Source of the DNA: Streptomyces sporangiiformans
GTDB taxonomy: Bacteria > Actinomycetota > Actinomycetes > Streptomycetales > Streptomycetaceae
Assembly (NCBI RefSeq): GCF_005768555.2
Contig: NZ_VCHX02000159.1
Location: 1 to 61,418 of the forward strand
Reading direction: 5' to 3'
Length of the DNA stretch: 61,418 nucleotides
The notes below the pieces were generated by a model, which was given only the letters and a program-made list of their open reading frames with translations, ran no database searches and was not told the DNA's origin. Below are positions 1 through 8,633 of this stretch, piece by piece. Each line of letters begins with the position of its first letter. Position 1 is the first letter of the stretch. A program made the translations under genes and the position numbers.

Positions 1-151
1 GGGGCGGGGCCGGGCGGCGTGCGGGACGGGCGCCCGGCCCCGGCCTCGGGCTTCGGCTCGGGCTCCGGCTGCCGGGGCGTGCGGGCCTGGCGGGGCGTAC
101 GGGCCTGGCGGGCGGCGGCACCCGGCGGCGCGGGGGTTCCCTGTCGGACAC
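1..151 (-). CDS. ftsI: Penicillin-binding protein FtsI, N-terminal fragment
   Basis: A GTG start at 151 opens a frame with no stop to the window edge (50 codons). It begins MSDREPPRRRVPPPARP and continues Arg/Pro-rich, like the cytoplasmic N-tail of Streptomyces FtsI (septal transpeptidase). The start is 5 bases past the ftsL stop, with GGAAG just upstream, so the two genes are likely translationally coupled. Only the disordered N-tail is visible; the membrane anchor and transpeptidase domain lie outside the window. The call therefore rests mainly on gene order (rsmH-ftsL-ftsI) and the N-terminal style. Confidence 0.75.
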   Translation of the reverse strand, partial: MSDREPPRRRVPPPARPVRPARPARPGSRSPSRSPRPGPGARPARRPAPP

Positions 152-156
152 TTCCG

Positions 157-735
157 TCACCTGCCGGGGGTCGTGGAGAGGCGCGTGGGCGCGGTGGGGA
201 TCTTGGACGGGGTGGCGGACGGCTCGGACGGGGTGCGGGACTGTGCGGAGGGCTTGCCTTCCGGGGAGCCGGCCGGGCTCGCCACCGGTGCCGGGGCCGC
301 GGACGTGGGCATGGGTGTGGGGGTGAGCATCTCGGGCGGGCGCACCAGGGGGACACGCGCCGACGACTGCTGGGGGGCGGCGCTGGGAACGCCTCGCACC
401 GTGCCGTCGGGGTTGAGGAAGGCCGGGTCGCCCCCGGGCACCATGCCCAGCTCGCGGGCGCGGCGCTGGAGGGCGTCCGGGGCGGAGTAGGCGTCGACGT
501 CCCGCTGGAGCGCCTGCTCCTCGTCGGTGAGGCTCTTCTTGTCCTTCTGGAGGTCGTCGAGCTTGAACGCGCCCGCGCTGAGGGCGGAGTTCAGCATGAG
601 CAGTGCGATGAGGCCGCCGCCCAGGAGGAGCACGACGAGAAGGACGAAGGGAGTACGGGCAGCCTGCCCGGAGCCGGCCGGGATGAGCTGCGCGAGCCGT
701 GCGGCCCGTCCCCTCAGTTCGGGTTTCCTGCTCAC
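157..735 (-). CDS. ftsL: FtsL-like cell division membrane protein
   Basis: 192 aa. A short basic N-terminus is followed by one membrane helix (about residues 29-50), then a short periplasmic coiled coil (about 58-97: KLDDLQKDKKSLTDEEQALQ and on), the bitopic layout of FtsL. FtsL works with DivIC/FtsB and FtsQ to activate FtsW-FtsI at the septum. The last 90 or so residues are Pro/Ser/Thr/Ala-rich and probably disordered in the cell-wall space, longer than in E. coli FtsL. It lies between rsmH (22 bases upstream) and ftsI, the usual order of this cluster. FtsL diverges fast in sequence, so the identification rests on topology plus position. Confidence 0.85.
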   Translation of the reverse strand: MSRKPELRGRAARLAQLIPAGSGQAARTPFVLLVVLLLGGGLIALLMLNSALSAGAFKLDDLQKDKKSLTDEEQALQRDVDAYSAPDALQRRARELGMVPGGDPAFLNPDGTVRGVPSAAPQQSSARVPLVRPPEMLTPTPMPTSAAPAPVASPAGSPEGKPSAQSRTPSEPSATPSKIPTAPTRLSTTPGR

Positions 736-757
736 TCAACCCTCCCCTTCTTGTGCC

Positions 758-1789
758 TCACTCGGCGTCCTCCCTGATGCGCTGTGCCCCGCGCAGTCGC
801 GCCGGCGCTGCCCGCCGGTTCTCCGCGACCTCTTCCTCTGTGGGGAGTTCGGCTCCGCGCGTCAGCAGCTTGAGCCGGGGCTGGTAGCGCTCGGGCACGA
901 CCGGCAGCCCGGGGGGCGCGGTGTTCGCGGCTCCGGCCGCGAACACCTGCTTGACCAGCCGGTCCTCGAGCGAGTGGTACGACAGGACGGCGATCCGGCC
1001 CTCCACGGCGAGCGCCTTCACGGCCGCGGGGATCGCCCTCTCCAGGACGGTGAGTTCGCCGTTGACCTCGATACGCAGCGCCTGGAAGGTGCGTTTGGCG
1101 GGGTTGCCTCCCGTGCGCTTGGCCGCCTGCGGCAGGGAGTCGCGGATCAGCTCGACCAGGCGCGCGCTGTTACTGAAGGGCTCCTTCGCGCGCTCACGGA
1201 CGATCGCGGACACGATCCGCTTGGCCTGCTTCTCCTCGCCGTACGCCCTGAGGATCCGTACGAGCTCGCCGGCCGGATAGGTGTTGAGCACCTCGGCCGC
1301 GCTGATGCCGGCCGTCTGGTCCATGCGCATGTCGAGCGGGGCGTCCTGGGCGTACGCGAATCCGCGGCCGGCCTCGTCGAGTTGCATGGAGGAGACGCCG
1401 AGGTCGAAGAGGACGCCCTGGACGCGCGGGAGCTCCAGGCGGTCGAGCACGTCGGGGAGTTCGTCGTAGACCGCGTGCACCAGGGTGGCCCGGTCGCCGA
1501 AGGGGGCGAGCCGCTCTCCGCTGAGGCGCAGCGCCTCCTTGTCGCGGTCCAGGGCGACGAGGCGGGCCTCGGGGAAGCGGGTGAGCAGTGCCTCGCTGTG
1601 GCCGCCGAGTCCGAGGGTGCAGTCGACGACGACCGCTCCGGGCCGCTCCAGCGCGGGGGCCAGCAGGTCAAGGCACCGCTGGAGCATCACCGGCACGTGT
1701 CGGGCCTGTCCCTCCCGACCGTCGGCACCGCCCTCATGAGGAAGCTCCTCCGGACTCGGTCCGGGGGTACCCCCATCGCGCCCTTGCAT
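758..1789 (-). CDS. rsmH: 16S rRNA (cytosine(1402)-N(4))-methyltransferase RsmH
   Basis: 343 aa. Uses S-adenosylmethionine to methylate N4 of C1402 in the ribosomal P site. It shows the RsmH hallmarks: HVPVML near the N-terminus, the SAM-binding stretch VDCTLGLGGHSEALL, FDLGVSSMQLD, RGFAY, DMRMDQ, and C-terminal AVLSYHSLEDRLVK. First gene of the division cluster (rsmH-ftsL-ftsI), all minus strand. The first 30 or so residues are an unconserved Gly/Pro/Glu-rich extension. Codons for about residues 6-15 coincide with a palindromic repeat (1745-1775), so the true start could be later, but I see no better ATG or GTG before the conserved core. I see no mraZ directly upstream. Confidence 0.95.
   Translation of the reverse strand: MQGRDGGTPGPSPEELPHEGGADGREGQARHVPVMLQRCLDLLAPALERPGAVVVDCTLGLGGHSEALLTRFPEARLVALDRDKEALRLSGERLAPFGDRATLVHAVYDELPDVLDRLELPRVQGVLFDLGVSSMQLDEAGRGFAYAQDAPLDMRMDQTAGISAAEVLNTYPAGELVRILRAYGEEKQAKRIVSAIVRERAKEPFSNSARLVELIRDSLPQAAKRTGGNPAKRTFQALRIEVNGELTVLERAIPAAVKALAVEGRIAVLSYHSLEDRLVKQVFAAGAANTAPPGLPVVPERYQPRLKLLTRGAELPTEEEVAENRRAAPARLRGAQRIREDAE
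1745..1775. repeat. Small palindromic Streptomyces repeat, copy A (inside rsmH 5' end)
   Basis: An imperfect inverted repeat with arms of the type CTCCTCCGGACTCGGTCCGG followed by GGGTACCCCCA. It resembles genus-typical REP-like elements in intergenic DNA, related in style to the copies at 1838, 9453, 38034 and 39531. This copy lies within the 5' codons of rsmH. Confidence 0.6.
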
Positions 1790-1837
1790 TCCGGCCCTCT
1801 CAGATCCGACACGGCGTACGCACCGCCGGGTCCCCGC

Positions 1838-1867
1838 CCTCCCCCAGCCGGCGCTGGGAGGTACCCC
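1838..1867. repeat. Small palindromic Streptomyces repeat, copy B
   Basis: CCTCCCCCAGCCGGCGCTGG followed by GAGGTACCCC. The arms CCCAGC/GCTGGG can form a hairpin. This matches the familiar Streptomyces intergenic element of the type CCCCCAGCC-loop-GGCTGGGAGG. Confidence 0.6.
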
Positions 1868-2165
1868 GGAGAAGGGGATGGCCTGCCGGCGCCGGAAGCG
1901 TCAGCCGACCGGGGAGCGGAGAGGAGGCCGAGCCGTACGTACGCGCCGCGCACGTGGGGAGATTCCGGCACATCGCCGGGCCCTCCGAGGAGATGTCAGT
2001 CAAGCGGGGGAGAGTCTCGCCTCCCGCTTCGCGCCACTTTAGTCCACGGTGTCGCGCGGTCAATCAACCGGCCTGCGCGTCGCGAGCCCCCTCCTTCGCT
2101 GAAGCCGAACATTGGGGAGAACCACCCTTACGAGGGTGCCCACACCACCCATGTGGGTTAGCTCA

Positions 2166-2180
2166 CAACAAGGCTTGTTG
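2166..2180. promoter_or_regulatory. Perfect palindrome CAACAAG-G-CTTGTTG, candidate operator
   Basis: Seven-base arms around one central base, 60 bases upstream of the carbonic anhydrase ATG and more AT-rich than its surroundings. The form suits a dimeric repressor site. The regulator is unknown; the call is from symmetry and position only. Confidence 0.45.
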
Positions 2181-2240
2181 ATGTTCTTTGTCCTCTCTCA
2201 CAGCAGGCCCCTACCAGGTGTGACGGCTACCGTCATAGAT

Positions 2241-2798
2241 ATGACGACCTCCGCATCCGTTCCCACAGAGCCCGAAGGCGCCATATCCGCCGGCGGCACT
2301 GTCACCGACCGTCTCGTCGAGGCCAACGAACGGTACGCCGCCGCCTTCTCCGACCCCGGCATGGACGCCCGTCCCGTGCTGCGGGTCGCCGTCGTGGCCT
2401 GTATGGACGCCCGTCTCGACCTGCACGACGCGCTCGGCCTGGCACTGGGCGACTGCCACACGATCCGCAACGCGGGCGGCGTCGTCACCGACGACGTGAT
2501 CCGCTCCCTGACCATCAGCCAGCGGGCGCTCGGCACCCGCAGCGTCGTGCTCATCCACCACACCGGCTGCGGCCTGGAGTCCCTCACCGAGGACTTCCGC
2601 CACGACCTGGAGATGGAGGTCGGCCAGCGCCCCGCCTGGGCGGTCGAGGCCTTCCGGGACGTCGAACAGGACGTGCGGCAGTCCATGCAGCGAGTGCGCA
2701 CCTCTCCGTTCCTTCTGCACACCGACGACGTACGCGGCTTTGTGTTCGACGTGAAAACGGGTCTACTGCGTGAGATAGACCCCACCCAAAGGGCGTAA
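2241..2798 (+). CDS. Beta-class carbonic anhydrase
   Basis: 185 aa. Interconverts CO2 and bicarbonate in the cytoplasm. The zinc/catalytic motifs of beta carbonic anhydrases are present: C54-x-D56-x-R58 (ACMDARLD) and H107-x-x-C110 (HHTGC), plus RNAGG. The start is the ATG at 2241 (MTTSASV); an upstream in-frame extension to 2112 runs through a likely promoter region and looks non-coding. Monocistronic, divergent from rsmH and followed by a 175-base gap before the MoxR operon. The short form is like mycobacterial Rv1284-type enzymes. Confidence 0.9.
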   Translation: MTTSASVPTEPEGAISAGGTVTDRLVEANERYAAAFSDPGMDARPVLRVAVVACMDARLDLHDALGLALGDCHTIRNAGGVVTDDVIRSLTISQRALGTRSVVLIHHTGCGLESLTEDFRHDLEMEVGQRPAWAVEAFRDVEQDVRQSMQRVRTSPFLLHTDDVRGFVFDVKTGLLREIDPTQRA

Positions 2799-2973
2799 GA
2801 CCCGACATATCACAGCCAGTTGTCCACAGGCGAGTGACACGAACCGGTAACGGCAACAAGAATGCGGGTGTGGCGTCACGCGGAACTTTTCGCGCGTGGT
2901 GTCCGTGTTTCGAGTTGGGCCGGTCCGCATCGCAGAGCGTCGGCCCGAGAAAGAACGGGCCGAGGAGGGCCGG

Positions 2974-4011
2974 GTGACGACCTATGACGATCGAGCGAGC
3001 CTTACTGATCTGACCACCACTGTGGAGCGTATCCGCAGTTCGGTGGAGGAAGTGATCGAGGGCAAGCCTGAGGTCGTACGGCTTTCGCTGACCGTACTGC
3101 TCGCCGAGGGGCATCTTCTGATCGAGGATGTGCCCGGCGTCGGCAAGACCATGCTGGCCAAGGCACTGGCGCGGTCCATCGACTGCTCGGTGCGGCGTAT
3201 TCAGTTCACGCCCGACCTGCTGCCCTCGGACATCACCGGGGTGTCCATCTGGGATCAGCAGCGCAGCGACTTCGAGTTCAAGCCGGGCGCGATCTTCGCG
3301 CAGATCGTGATCGGCGACGAGATCAACCGCGCGTCGCCCAAGACGCAGTCCGCGCTCCTGGAGTCCATGGAGGAGCGCCAGGTCACCATCGACGGGCAGA
3401 CCTACGAACTGCCCAGCCCCTTCATGGTGGTGGCGACGCAGAACCCGGTCGAGATGGAGGGCACGTATCCGCTGCCGGAGGCGCAGCGCGACCGTTTCAT
3501 GGCCCGCGTCTCCATCGGCTATCCCAGCGCGGAGGCCGAATTGCAGATGCTGGACGTCCACGGCGGCGTCTCCCCCCTGGACGACCTCCAGCCGGTGGCG
3601 CACGCGCACGAGATCGTGAAGCTCATCGACGCGGTCCGCACCGTCCATGTCGCCGACCCGGTGCGGCGTTACGCGGTGGACCTGGTCACCGCCACCCGCA
3701 CCCACCCGGACCTCAGACTCGGAGCCTCGCCGCGAGCGACCCTGCATCTGCTGCGTGCGGCGAAGGCGTCCGCCGCCCTCAGCGGCCGGGACTACGCGCT
3801 GCCGGACGACGTGCAGGCGCTCGCCGTGGCGGTCCTGGCCCACCGGCTGCTGCCGACGGCCCAGGCCCAGCTCAACCGCCGTACGTCCGAGCAGGTCGTC
3901 CTCGAGATCCTGCAGCGCACGGCCGTCCCCGCGGCGCCCCCGTCCCAGAGTGGCCTCACGGTGGGCCGAGGTGCTCCCGACTTCGGCCAGCAGCCGCCCC
4001 GGAGGCTGTGA
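2974..4011 (+). CDS. MoxR family AAA+ ATPase
   Basis: 345 aa. AAA+ chaperone-like ATPase of the MoxR/RavA type, thought to assemble or activate partner proteins. Walker A is GVPGVGKT (residues 52-59), Walker B/sensor region is GDEINRA, followed by ATQNPVEMEGTYPLPEAQRDRF, typical of MoxR. The start chosen is GTG 2974 (VTTYDDR), which has GAGGAGGG upstream; the longer frame to 2896 lacks a good site. The stop overlaps the next ATG (TGATG), so it is coupled to the DUF58 and transglutaminase genes. This trio recurs in many bacteria. Its substrate is not established. Confidence 0.93.
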   Translation: MTTYDDRASLTDLTTTVERIRSSVEEVIEGKPEVVRLSLTVLLAEGHLLIEDVPGVGKTMLAKALARSIDCSVRRIQFTPDLLPSDITGVSIWDQQRSDFEFKPGAIFAQIVIGDEINRASPKTQSALLESMEERQVTIDGQTYELPSPFMVVATQNPVEMEGTYPLPEAQRDRFMARVSIGYPSAEAELQMLDVHGGVSPLDDLQPVAHAHEIVKLIDAVRTVHVADPVRRYAVDLVTATRTHPDLRLGASPRATLHLLRAAKASAALSGRDYALPDDVQALAVAVLAHRLLPTAQAQLNRRTSEQVVLEILQRTAVPAAPPSQSGLTVGRGAPDFGQQPPRRL

Positions 4012-5366
4012 TGACCACCGGGGGGATGCCGGCGGCGCAGGCCGAGGAGGACAAGGGCGGGCTGCGCACGGCACTCGCCGGGCTCACCACGCGCGGGCGC
4101 TCCTTCCTGGCCGCAGGGGTGGCGGCCGCGGTGTGCGCGTACGTCCTGGGGCAGAGCGATCTGCTCCGGGTCGGGCTGCTGCTGGCCGTGCTGCCGCTGG
4201 TCTGCGCGACCGTGCTGTACCGCACGCGCTACAGGGTGGCGGGCAGCCGTCGGCTCTCCCCCGCGCGCGTGCCCGCGGGCTCGGAGGCCCGGGTGCATCT
4301 GCGCATGGACAACGTCTCGCGGCTGCCCACCGGACTGCTGATGCTGCAGGACCGGGTGCCGTACGTGCTGGGGCCGCGCCCCCGCTTCGTACTGGACCGG
4401 GTGGAGGCGGGCGGCCGGCGCGAGGTGTCGTACCGCGTGCGCTCGGACCTGCGCGGCCGTTATCCACTCGGTCCCCTGCAACTGCGGCTCAGCGATCCCT
4501 TCGGGATGTGCGAGCTGACGCGTTCCTTCTCGACGTACGACACCCTGACGGTCATCCCGCGCGTGGAGGCGCTGCCACCGGTGCGACTGACCGGCGAGGC
4601 CAAGGGGTACGGCGAGGGGCGGCAGCGTTCGCTGGCTCTGGCCGGCGAGGACGACGTGATCCCGCGCGGGTATCGCTACGGCGACGATCTGCGCCGGGTC
4701 CACTGGCGCTCGACCGCGCGCTACGGCGAGCTGATGGTGCGCCGAGAGGAGCAGCCGCAGCGGGCCCGCTGCACGGTGCTCCTGGACACCCGGGGCATCG
4801 CCTTCGAGGGCGCGGGTCCGGACTCGGCCTTCGAATGGGCCGTGTCGGGTGCGGCATCGGCCCTGGTGCACATGCTCGAGCGGGGCTTTTCGGTACGGCT
4901 GTTGACGGACACCGGCAATTCAGTGCCCGGCGAGGGGGCCGACGGGTTCGCGGGCGCCAGCCAGGAGTCGGCGGACGCGGCGGGGCTGATGATGGACACC
5001 CTCGCGGTGATCGACCACTCCGACGGCACGGGCCTGTCACCGGCGTACGACGTGCTGCGCGGGGGGAACGAGGGGCTTTTGGTGGCTTTCCTCGGCGACC
5101 TCGACGAGGAGCAGGCGACGGTGCTCGCCAAGATGCGGCAGCGCAGCGGCGGGGCGGTCGCCTTTCTGCTGGACAGTGACGCGTGGGTGCGCGGAGCGGC
5201 CGCCACCGAAGAGAGCGAGGAGCGGCTTCGGATGCTGCGTGAGGCGGGCTGGACCGCCGTGACCGTCCCGCCGGGCACGGGCCTGACCGACCTGTGGCGG
5301 GAAGCGGACCGGCAGCGCACTCAGGTCGCGCCGACGGGAAGTACGGCAGGAGGCGGTGGCTCATGA
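4011..5366 (+). CDS. DUF58 domain membrane protein
   Basis: 451 aa. Two N-terminal hydrophobic segments (about residues 25-65) anchor it, followed by a soluble part carrying the DUF58 signature near 203-245 (GEDDVIPRGYRYGDDLRRVH, then WRSTARYGELMVR). The C-terminal half resembles a vWA-like fold, usual for DUF58. Start is ATG 4011, or GTG 4008 one codon earlier, with GGAGG at 4001. It overlaps moxR by 1 base and the transglutaminase by 4, so translation is coupled. Probably a partner of the MoxR ATPase; the molecular function of DUF58 is unknown. Confidence 0.9.
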   Translation: MTTGGMPAAQAEEDKGGLRTALAGLTTRGRSFLAAGVAAAVCAYVLGQSDLLRVGLLLAVLPLVCATVLYRTRYRVAGSRRLSPARVPAGSEARVHLRMDNVSRLPTGLLMLQDRVPYVLGPRPRFVLDRVEAGGRREVSYRVRSDLRGRYPLGPLQLRLSDPFGMCELTRSFSTYDTLTVIPRVEALPPVRLTGEAKGYGEGRQRSLALAGEDDVIPRGYRYGDDLRRVHWRSTARYGELMVRREEQPQRARCTVLLDTRGIAFEGAGPDSAFEWAVSGAASALVHMLERGFSVRLLTDTGNSVPGEGADGFAGASQESADAAGLMMDTLAVIDHSDGTGLSPAYDVLRGGNEGLLVAFLGDLDEEQATVLAKMRQRSGGAVAFLLDSDAWVRGAAATEESEERLRMLREAGWTAVTVPPGTGLTDLWREADRQRTQVAPTGSTAGGGGS

Positions 5367-7756
5367 GCGGGGGCGCACGACTGGCGCTGTGCGCCGCGGC
5401 GGCGACGCTGATGGCGGCGTGCGCGCTGCTGCCGCTGGTCGATCCCGCAACCTGGCTCCTGCAGGCGGCGTTCCTGCTCGCGGTGCAGACCGGCGTGGGC
5501 GCGGCTGCCCGGCGGGTGCCACTGGCCCGGCCGCTCACGATCGCGGTGCAGGCACTGGTGTCCCTGATGCTGCTGACGCTGACGTTCGCCCGTGAGCACG
5601 CCGTCTTCGGGATCATCCCCGGCCCGGAAGTGTTCCAGCACTTCGGGGTGCTGTTGCAGGCGGGCGCGGACGACGTCGGGCGGTACTCGATTCCGGCGCC
5701 GCTGTCGGACGGCATCAGGATGATGACGGTCGGCGGTGTCCTGGTGATCGGGCTCGCGGTGGACGCGCTCGCGGTGACCATGCGCAGCGCGGCCCCGGCC
5801 GGACTGCCGCTGCTCGCGCTGTACTCGGTCGCCGCGGGGCTCTCGGACGGCGACGGATGGCCGTGGTTCCTGCTGGCCGCCATCGGTTACCTGATGCTGC
5901 TGCTGGCCGAGGGCAGGGACCGGCTCTCGCAGTGGGGCCGGGTCTTCGGCGGCGCGCCCCGCGCGCCGTCCCCCGACACCTCGGGAGGTGCGGTCGCGCC
6001 GATCCGCACGGGGCGGCGCATCGGCGCCGTCGCGCTAGGCATCGCCCTGGTGGTGCCGCTCGGCCTGCCCGCCCTCGACGGCGGTCTGCTGGACGGCACG
6101 GGGACGGGCGTCGGTTCGGGCTCCGGAGGCGGTGGCACGATCTCCGCGGTCAACCCGCTGGTCTCGCTCCGCGACAGCCTGAACGTGGACGAGGACCGCG
6201 AGGTCATGTCCTATCGCACCAACTCCGAGGAGACGCAGGACCTTTACCTGCGGATCGTCTCGCTCGACGAGTTCGACGGCACGGCATGGAAACCCGCCAA
6301 GCGCAACATCACGGCCGTACCCGACAGCTTCCCGACGCCACCCGGCCTCGGGGGCGAGGTCCGGCGTACGGAGATTCAGACGAAGCTCTCCGCGGCGAAC
6401 TGGTACGCGCAGGACTGGCTGCCCATGCCCTACCCCGCCGGCAAGGTGGACATCAGCGGCAAGTGGCGGTTCGAGCCCGTGGGGCGCACGCTCGTCGGCG
6501 ACCACGGCCAGACCACGCGCGGGCTGGAGTACACCGTCAACAGCCTGATCGTGCAGCCGACCGCGGAGCAGCTCGCCGACGCGCCGGCGGCGCCACCGGC
6601 GCTGCGGCGCGAGTTCACCAAGGTGCCGGATTCGCTGCCCCCGGTCGTGGCGGACACGGCCCAGCGGATCACGGCGGGCTCGACCAACAACTACGAGCGC
6701 GCGGTGAAGCTCCAGGACTGGTTCGCCCTGGAAGGCGGCTTCACATACGACACCGAGGTGCAGGTCGGCAGCGGCTCCCAGGCGATAGCGCGCTTCCTGA
6801 GGGACAAGGAGGGCTTCTGCGTCCACTTCTCCTTCGCGATGGCCTCGATGGCCCGCACGCTGGGCATACCGGCCCGTGTCGCGGTCGGCTTCACGCCCGG
6901 CTCGCCCCAGGCGGACGGCACGATGACGGTGGGGCTGCGGGACGCGCACGCCTGGCCGGAGCTGTACTTCGAGGGCGTGGGCTGGACCCGCTTCGAGCCG
7001 ACGCCCAACCGGGGCACGGTTCCGGAGTACACCCGGACGAACACGCCGGGCACCAGCGTCCCCGCCCCGAACAGGCCTTCCGAGTCCGCGTCGACGGCTC
7101 CCTCCGCCGCTCCCTCGACCAGCGAGAGCTGCTCGGCGGCGCAGAAGAGGCTGGACCAGTCCTGCGCGAGTGAGTCTCCGGAGGCCGCGTTCGGCGTGAC
7201 GAACGACGGCCCGCCGTGGTCCCTGATCCTGGGACTGGTCTTCGCGGGGCTCGCCGTACTCGCGGTGCCCCTGCTGCCGATGCTGTGGCGGATACGAGTA
7301 CGGTCCATGCGGCTCGGCGCCCACGGGCGTACCGAGGCGGACGCGGCGGCGCACACGCTGGCGGTGTGGCATGAGGTGACCGATACGGCGTGGGACTTCG
7401 GTATCGCGCCGGACGAGTCCCAGACACCTCGCAAGGCGGCGGCCCGCATCGTCCGGATCGGGCATCTGGATCCGGCGGCGGCGGCCTCCGTCCACCGGGT
7501 CGCGGACGCCGTGGAACAGGTCCTGTACGCGCCGCAGCCGCGGGCGACAGCGGGTCTGGCCGACGACGTCCGCCGTATGACCGAGGGTCTGCGCGCCACC
7601 GTCAGCCGCGGCACCCGCCTCCGGGCACTCCTCGCACCTCGTTCGGCTGTGCGGGTGGCGTGGTCGGTCGCCGAGAGCTGGGCATTGCTCAAAGCCAGGG
7701 CTTCGGCCCGCTGGACGACGCTGACGCGGCGGCCGTCGGAGCAGAGCGGCGGCTGA
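5363..7756 (+). CDS. Transglutaminase-like membrane protein (DUF3488/DUF4129 type)
   Basis: 797 aa. The N-terminus has about six hydrophobic segments (residues 1-245), then an extracytoplasmic papain-like transglutaminase domain with Cys486 (EGFCVHFSFAMASMARTLG) and His529 (DAHAWPELYFEGVGWTRFEP). A Pro/Ser/Thr linker with GTSVPAPNRPSESASTAPSA, one more helix (about 618-640) and a cytoplasmic C-terminal DUF4129-like region follow. The start is ATG 5363, in a 4-base ATGA overlap with the DUF58 stop. Third member of the MoxR-DUF58-transglutaminase operon; such proteins are suspected to act on the envelope or protein crosslinks, but the reaction is unproven. Confidence 0.9.
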   Translation: MSGGARLALCAAAATLMAACALLPLVDPATWLLQAAFLLAVQTGVGAAARRVPLARPLTIAVQALVSLMLLTLTFAREHAVFGIIPGPEVFQHFGVLLQAGADDVGRYSIPAPLSDGIRMMTVGGVLVIGLAVDALAVTMRSAAPAGLPLLALYSVAAGLSDGDGWPWFLLAAIGYLMLLLAEGRDRLSQWGRVFGGAPRAPSPDTSGGAVAPIRTGRRIGAVALGIALVVPLGLPALDGGLLDGTGTGVGSGSGGGGTISAVNPLVSLRDSLNVDEDREVMSYRTNSEETQDLYLRIVSLDEFDGTAWKPAKRNITAVPDSFPTPPGLGGEVRRTEIQTKLSAANWYAQDWLPMPYPAGKVDISGKWRFEPVGRTLVGDHGQTTRGLEYTVNSLIVQPTAEQLADAPAAPPALRREFTKVPDSLPPVVADTAQRITAGSTNNYERAVKLQDWFALEGGFTYDTEVQVGSGSQAIARFLRDKEGFCVHFSFAMASMARTLGIPARVAVGFTPGSPQADGTMTVGLRDAHAWPELYFEGVGWTRFEPTPNRGTVPEYTRTNTPGTSVPAPNRPSESASTAPSAAPSTSESCSAAQKRLDQSCASESPEAAFGVTNDGPPWSLILGLVFAGLAVLAVPLLPMLWRIRVRSMRLGAHGRTEADAAAHTLAVWHEVTDTAWDFGIAPDESQTPRKAAARIVRIGHLDPAAAASVHRVADAVEQVLYAPQPRATAGLADDVRRMTEGLRATVSRGTRLRALLAPRSAVRVAWSVAESWALLKARASARWTTLTRRPSEQSGG

Positions 7757-7771
7757 GAGGGACGGTCGAAG

Positions 7772-7792
7772 GGGGCAGTCGAGGACTGCCCC
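7772..7792 (+). terminator. Hairpin after the transglutaminase operon
   Basis: GGGGCAGTC / GACTGCCCC, a nine-pair stem with a three-base loop, 15 bases past the stop. Likely the first element of a terminator array between convergent genes. Confidence 0.6.
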
Positions 7793-7801
7793 GTGAACTG
7801 A

Positions 7802-7833
7802 AGGGCGCCCACCCGGTCTCGGGTGGGCGCCCT
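7802..7833. terminator. Strong bidirectional terminator hairpin
   Basis: AGGGCGCCCACCCG / CGGGTGGGCGCCCT with a TCT-type loop, followed by CGTTCGTTGTTCGTTT. It stands between the convergent transglutaminase and DUF3040 genes. Confidence 0.85.
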
Positions 7834-7893
7834 CGTTCGTTGTTCGTTTCAGCGCGATGCGATCCGGACGGTCATTGTCTTGTCGGCATGCCG

Positions 7894-7925
7894 AAGGGGT
7901 GGCCACCCGCAGGTGGTCACCCCTT
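7894..7925. terminator. Hairpin terminator for the DUF3040 gene (minus) or read-through backup
   Basis: AAGGGGTGGCCACC CGCA GGTGGTCACCCCTT, a 14-pair stem with one G.T wobble and a four-base loop, 40 bases past the DUF3040 stop. Confidence 0.7.
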
Positions 7926-7963
7926 ACGCGCTGTGTCGGCTCTCGGGCTCTCCGCCCGGAGGG

Positions 7964-8368
7964 CTAATGGCCTTGTTCGTCGCGGCGCCGCTGCCAGCGC
8001 TCTTCGATGCGGTCCATCATGGAGCGCCGCTGCCGGCCCTGACGGCGGGCGGGCGGAGCGCCCGGCGCACCCGCCGTGGCGGATTGCTCACCCGGCTTGG
8101 GGGCTTTGCGCCAACCGGTGACGGCGAGCACCGCGCAGCCCAGCATGACGAGGAATCCCACCACGCTGACCCAGATCTGCTGTGCGACCATTCCGGCCAT
8201 GAGGAGCGCGATACCTACGAGAAAGCCGGCGACCGCCTGGTAGACCCGTCGCCGGGTATACGTACGCAGCCCGCTTCCCTCAAGCGCTGTCGCGAACTTG
8301 GGATCTTCGGCGTACAGCGCTCGCTCCATCTGCTCGAGCATTCGCTGCTCGTGCTCCGAGAGCGGCAC
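7964..8368 (-). CDS. DUF3040 domain membrane protein
   Basis: 134 aa. Begins VPLSEHEQRMLEQMERALYA, the DUF3040 signature of actinobacteria, then two adjacent membrane helices (about residues 44-62 and 66-84) and a basic, Gln/Arg-rich cytoplasmic tail. GTG start at 8368 with GAGGAGG seven bases upstream. A DUF3040 gene occupies a similar position near rsmH in mycobacteria. Function unknown. Confidence 0.88.
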   Translation of the reverse strand: MPLSEHEQRMLEQMERALYAEDPKFATALEGSGLRTYTRRRVYQAVAGFLVGIALLMAGMVAQQIWVSVVGFLVMLGCAVLAVTGWRKAPKPGEQSATAGAPGAPPARRQGRQRRSMMDRIEERWQRRRDEQGH

Positions 8369-8633
8369 GGAGTCCTCCTCATCGTGCAGTCGCCGGGGCG
8401 ACCGGGGGTCCCCTTCAGGATAGGCAGGGAATCGCCCCCGTGAAACCCGCCCCTCTACGCCAATTCGCCGACCGGAACCCGCCATGGCACCCCGGTTCAC
8501 TGAAGCTTGCATTCCCCAGCGACCGGCCTGGCATGCCGGACGGTCTCCCTCGATCATACGGCTCCGAGCCCACGATCGGGGGGCCTGTGGCGTACTCCAT
8601 CGCACCCCTGGGCTCCCTCTCGCGCGAGACGGC

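Larger units (their letters stand above)
1790..2240. other. Divergent intergenic region between rsmH and the carbonic anhydrase gene
   Basis: About 450 bases without a convincing gene; open frames here have poor codon usage. It must hold the rsmH-ftsL-ftsI promoter and the carbonic anhydrase promoter. Visible contents are a small palindromic repeat (1838-1867), short inverted repeats around 2120-2158, and a perfect 7-1-7 palindrome at 2166-2180. No mraZ, which often precedes rsmH in other bacteria, is present. Confidence 0.6.

Noticed and set aside
527..2161. Long open frame antisense to ftsL/rsmH
   Set aside because: Shadow of the high-GC genes on the other strand; no recognisable domain and it covers rsmH entirely.
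1790..2240. mraZ upstream of rsmH
   Set aside because: No frame here encodes a MraZ-like (AbrB-fold) protein.
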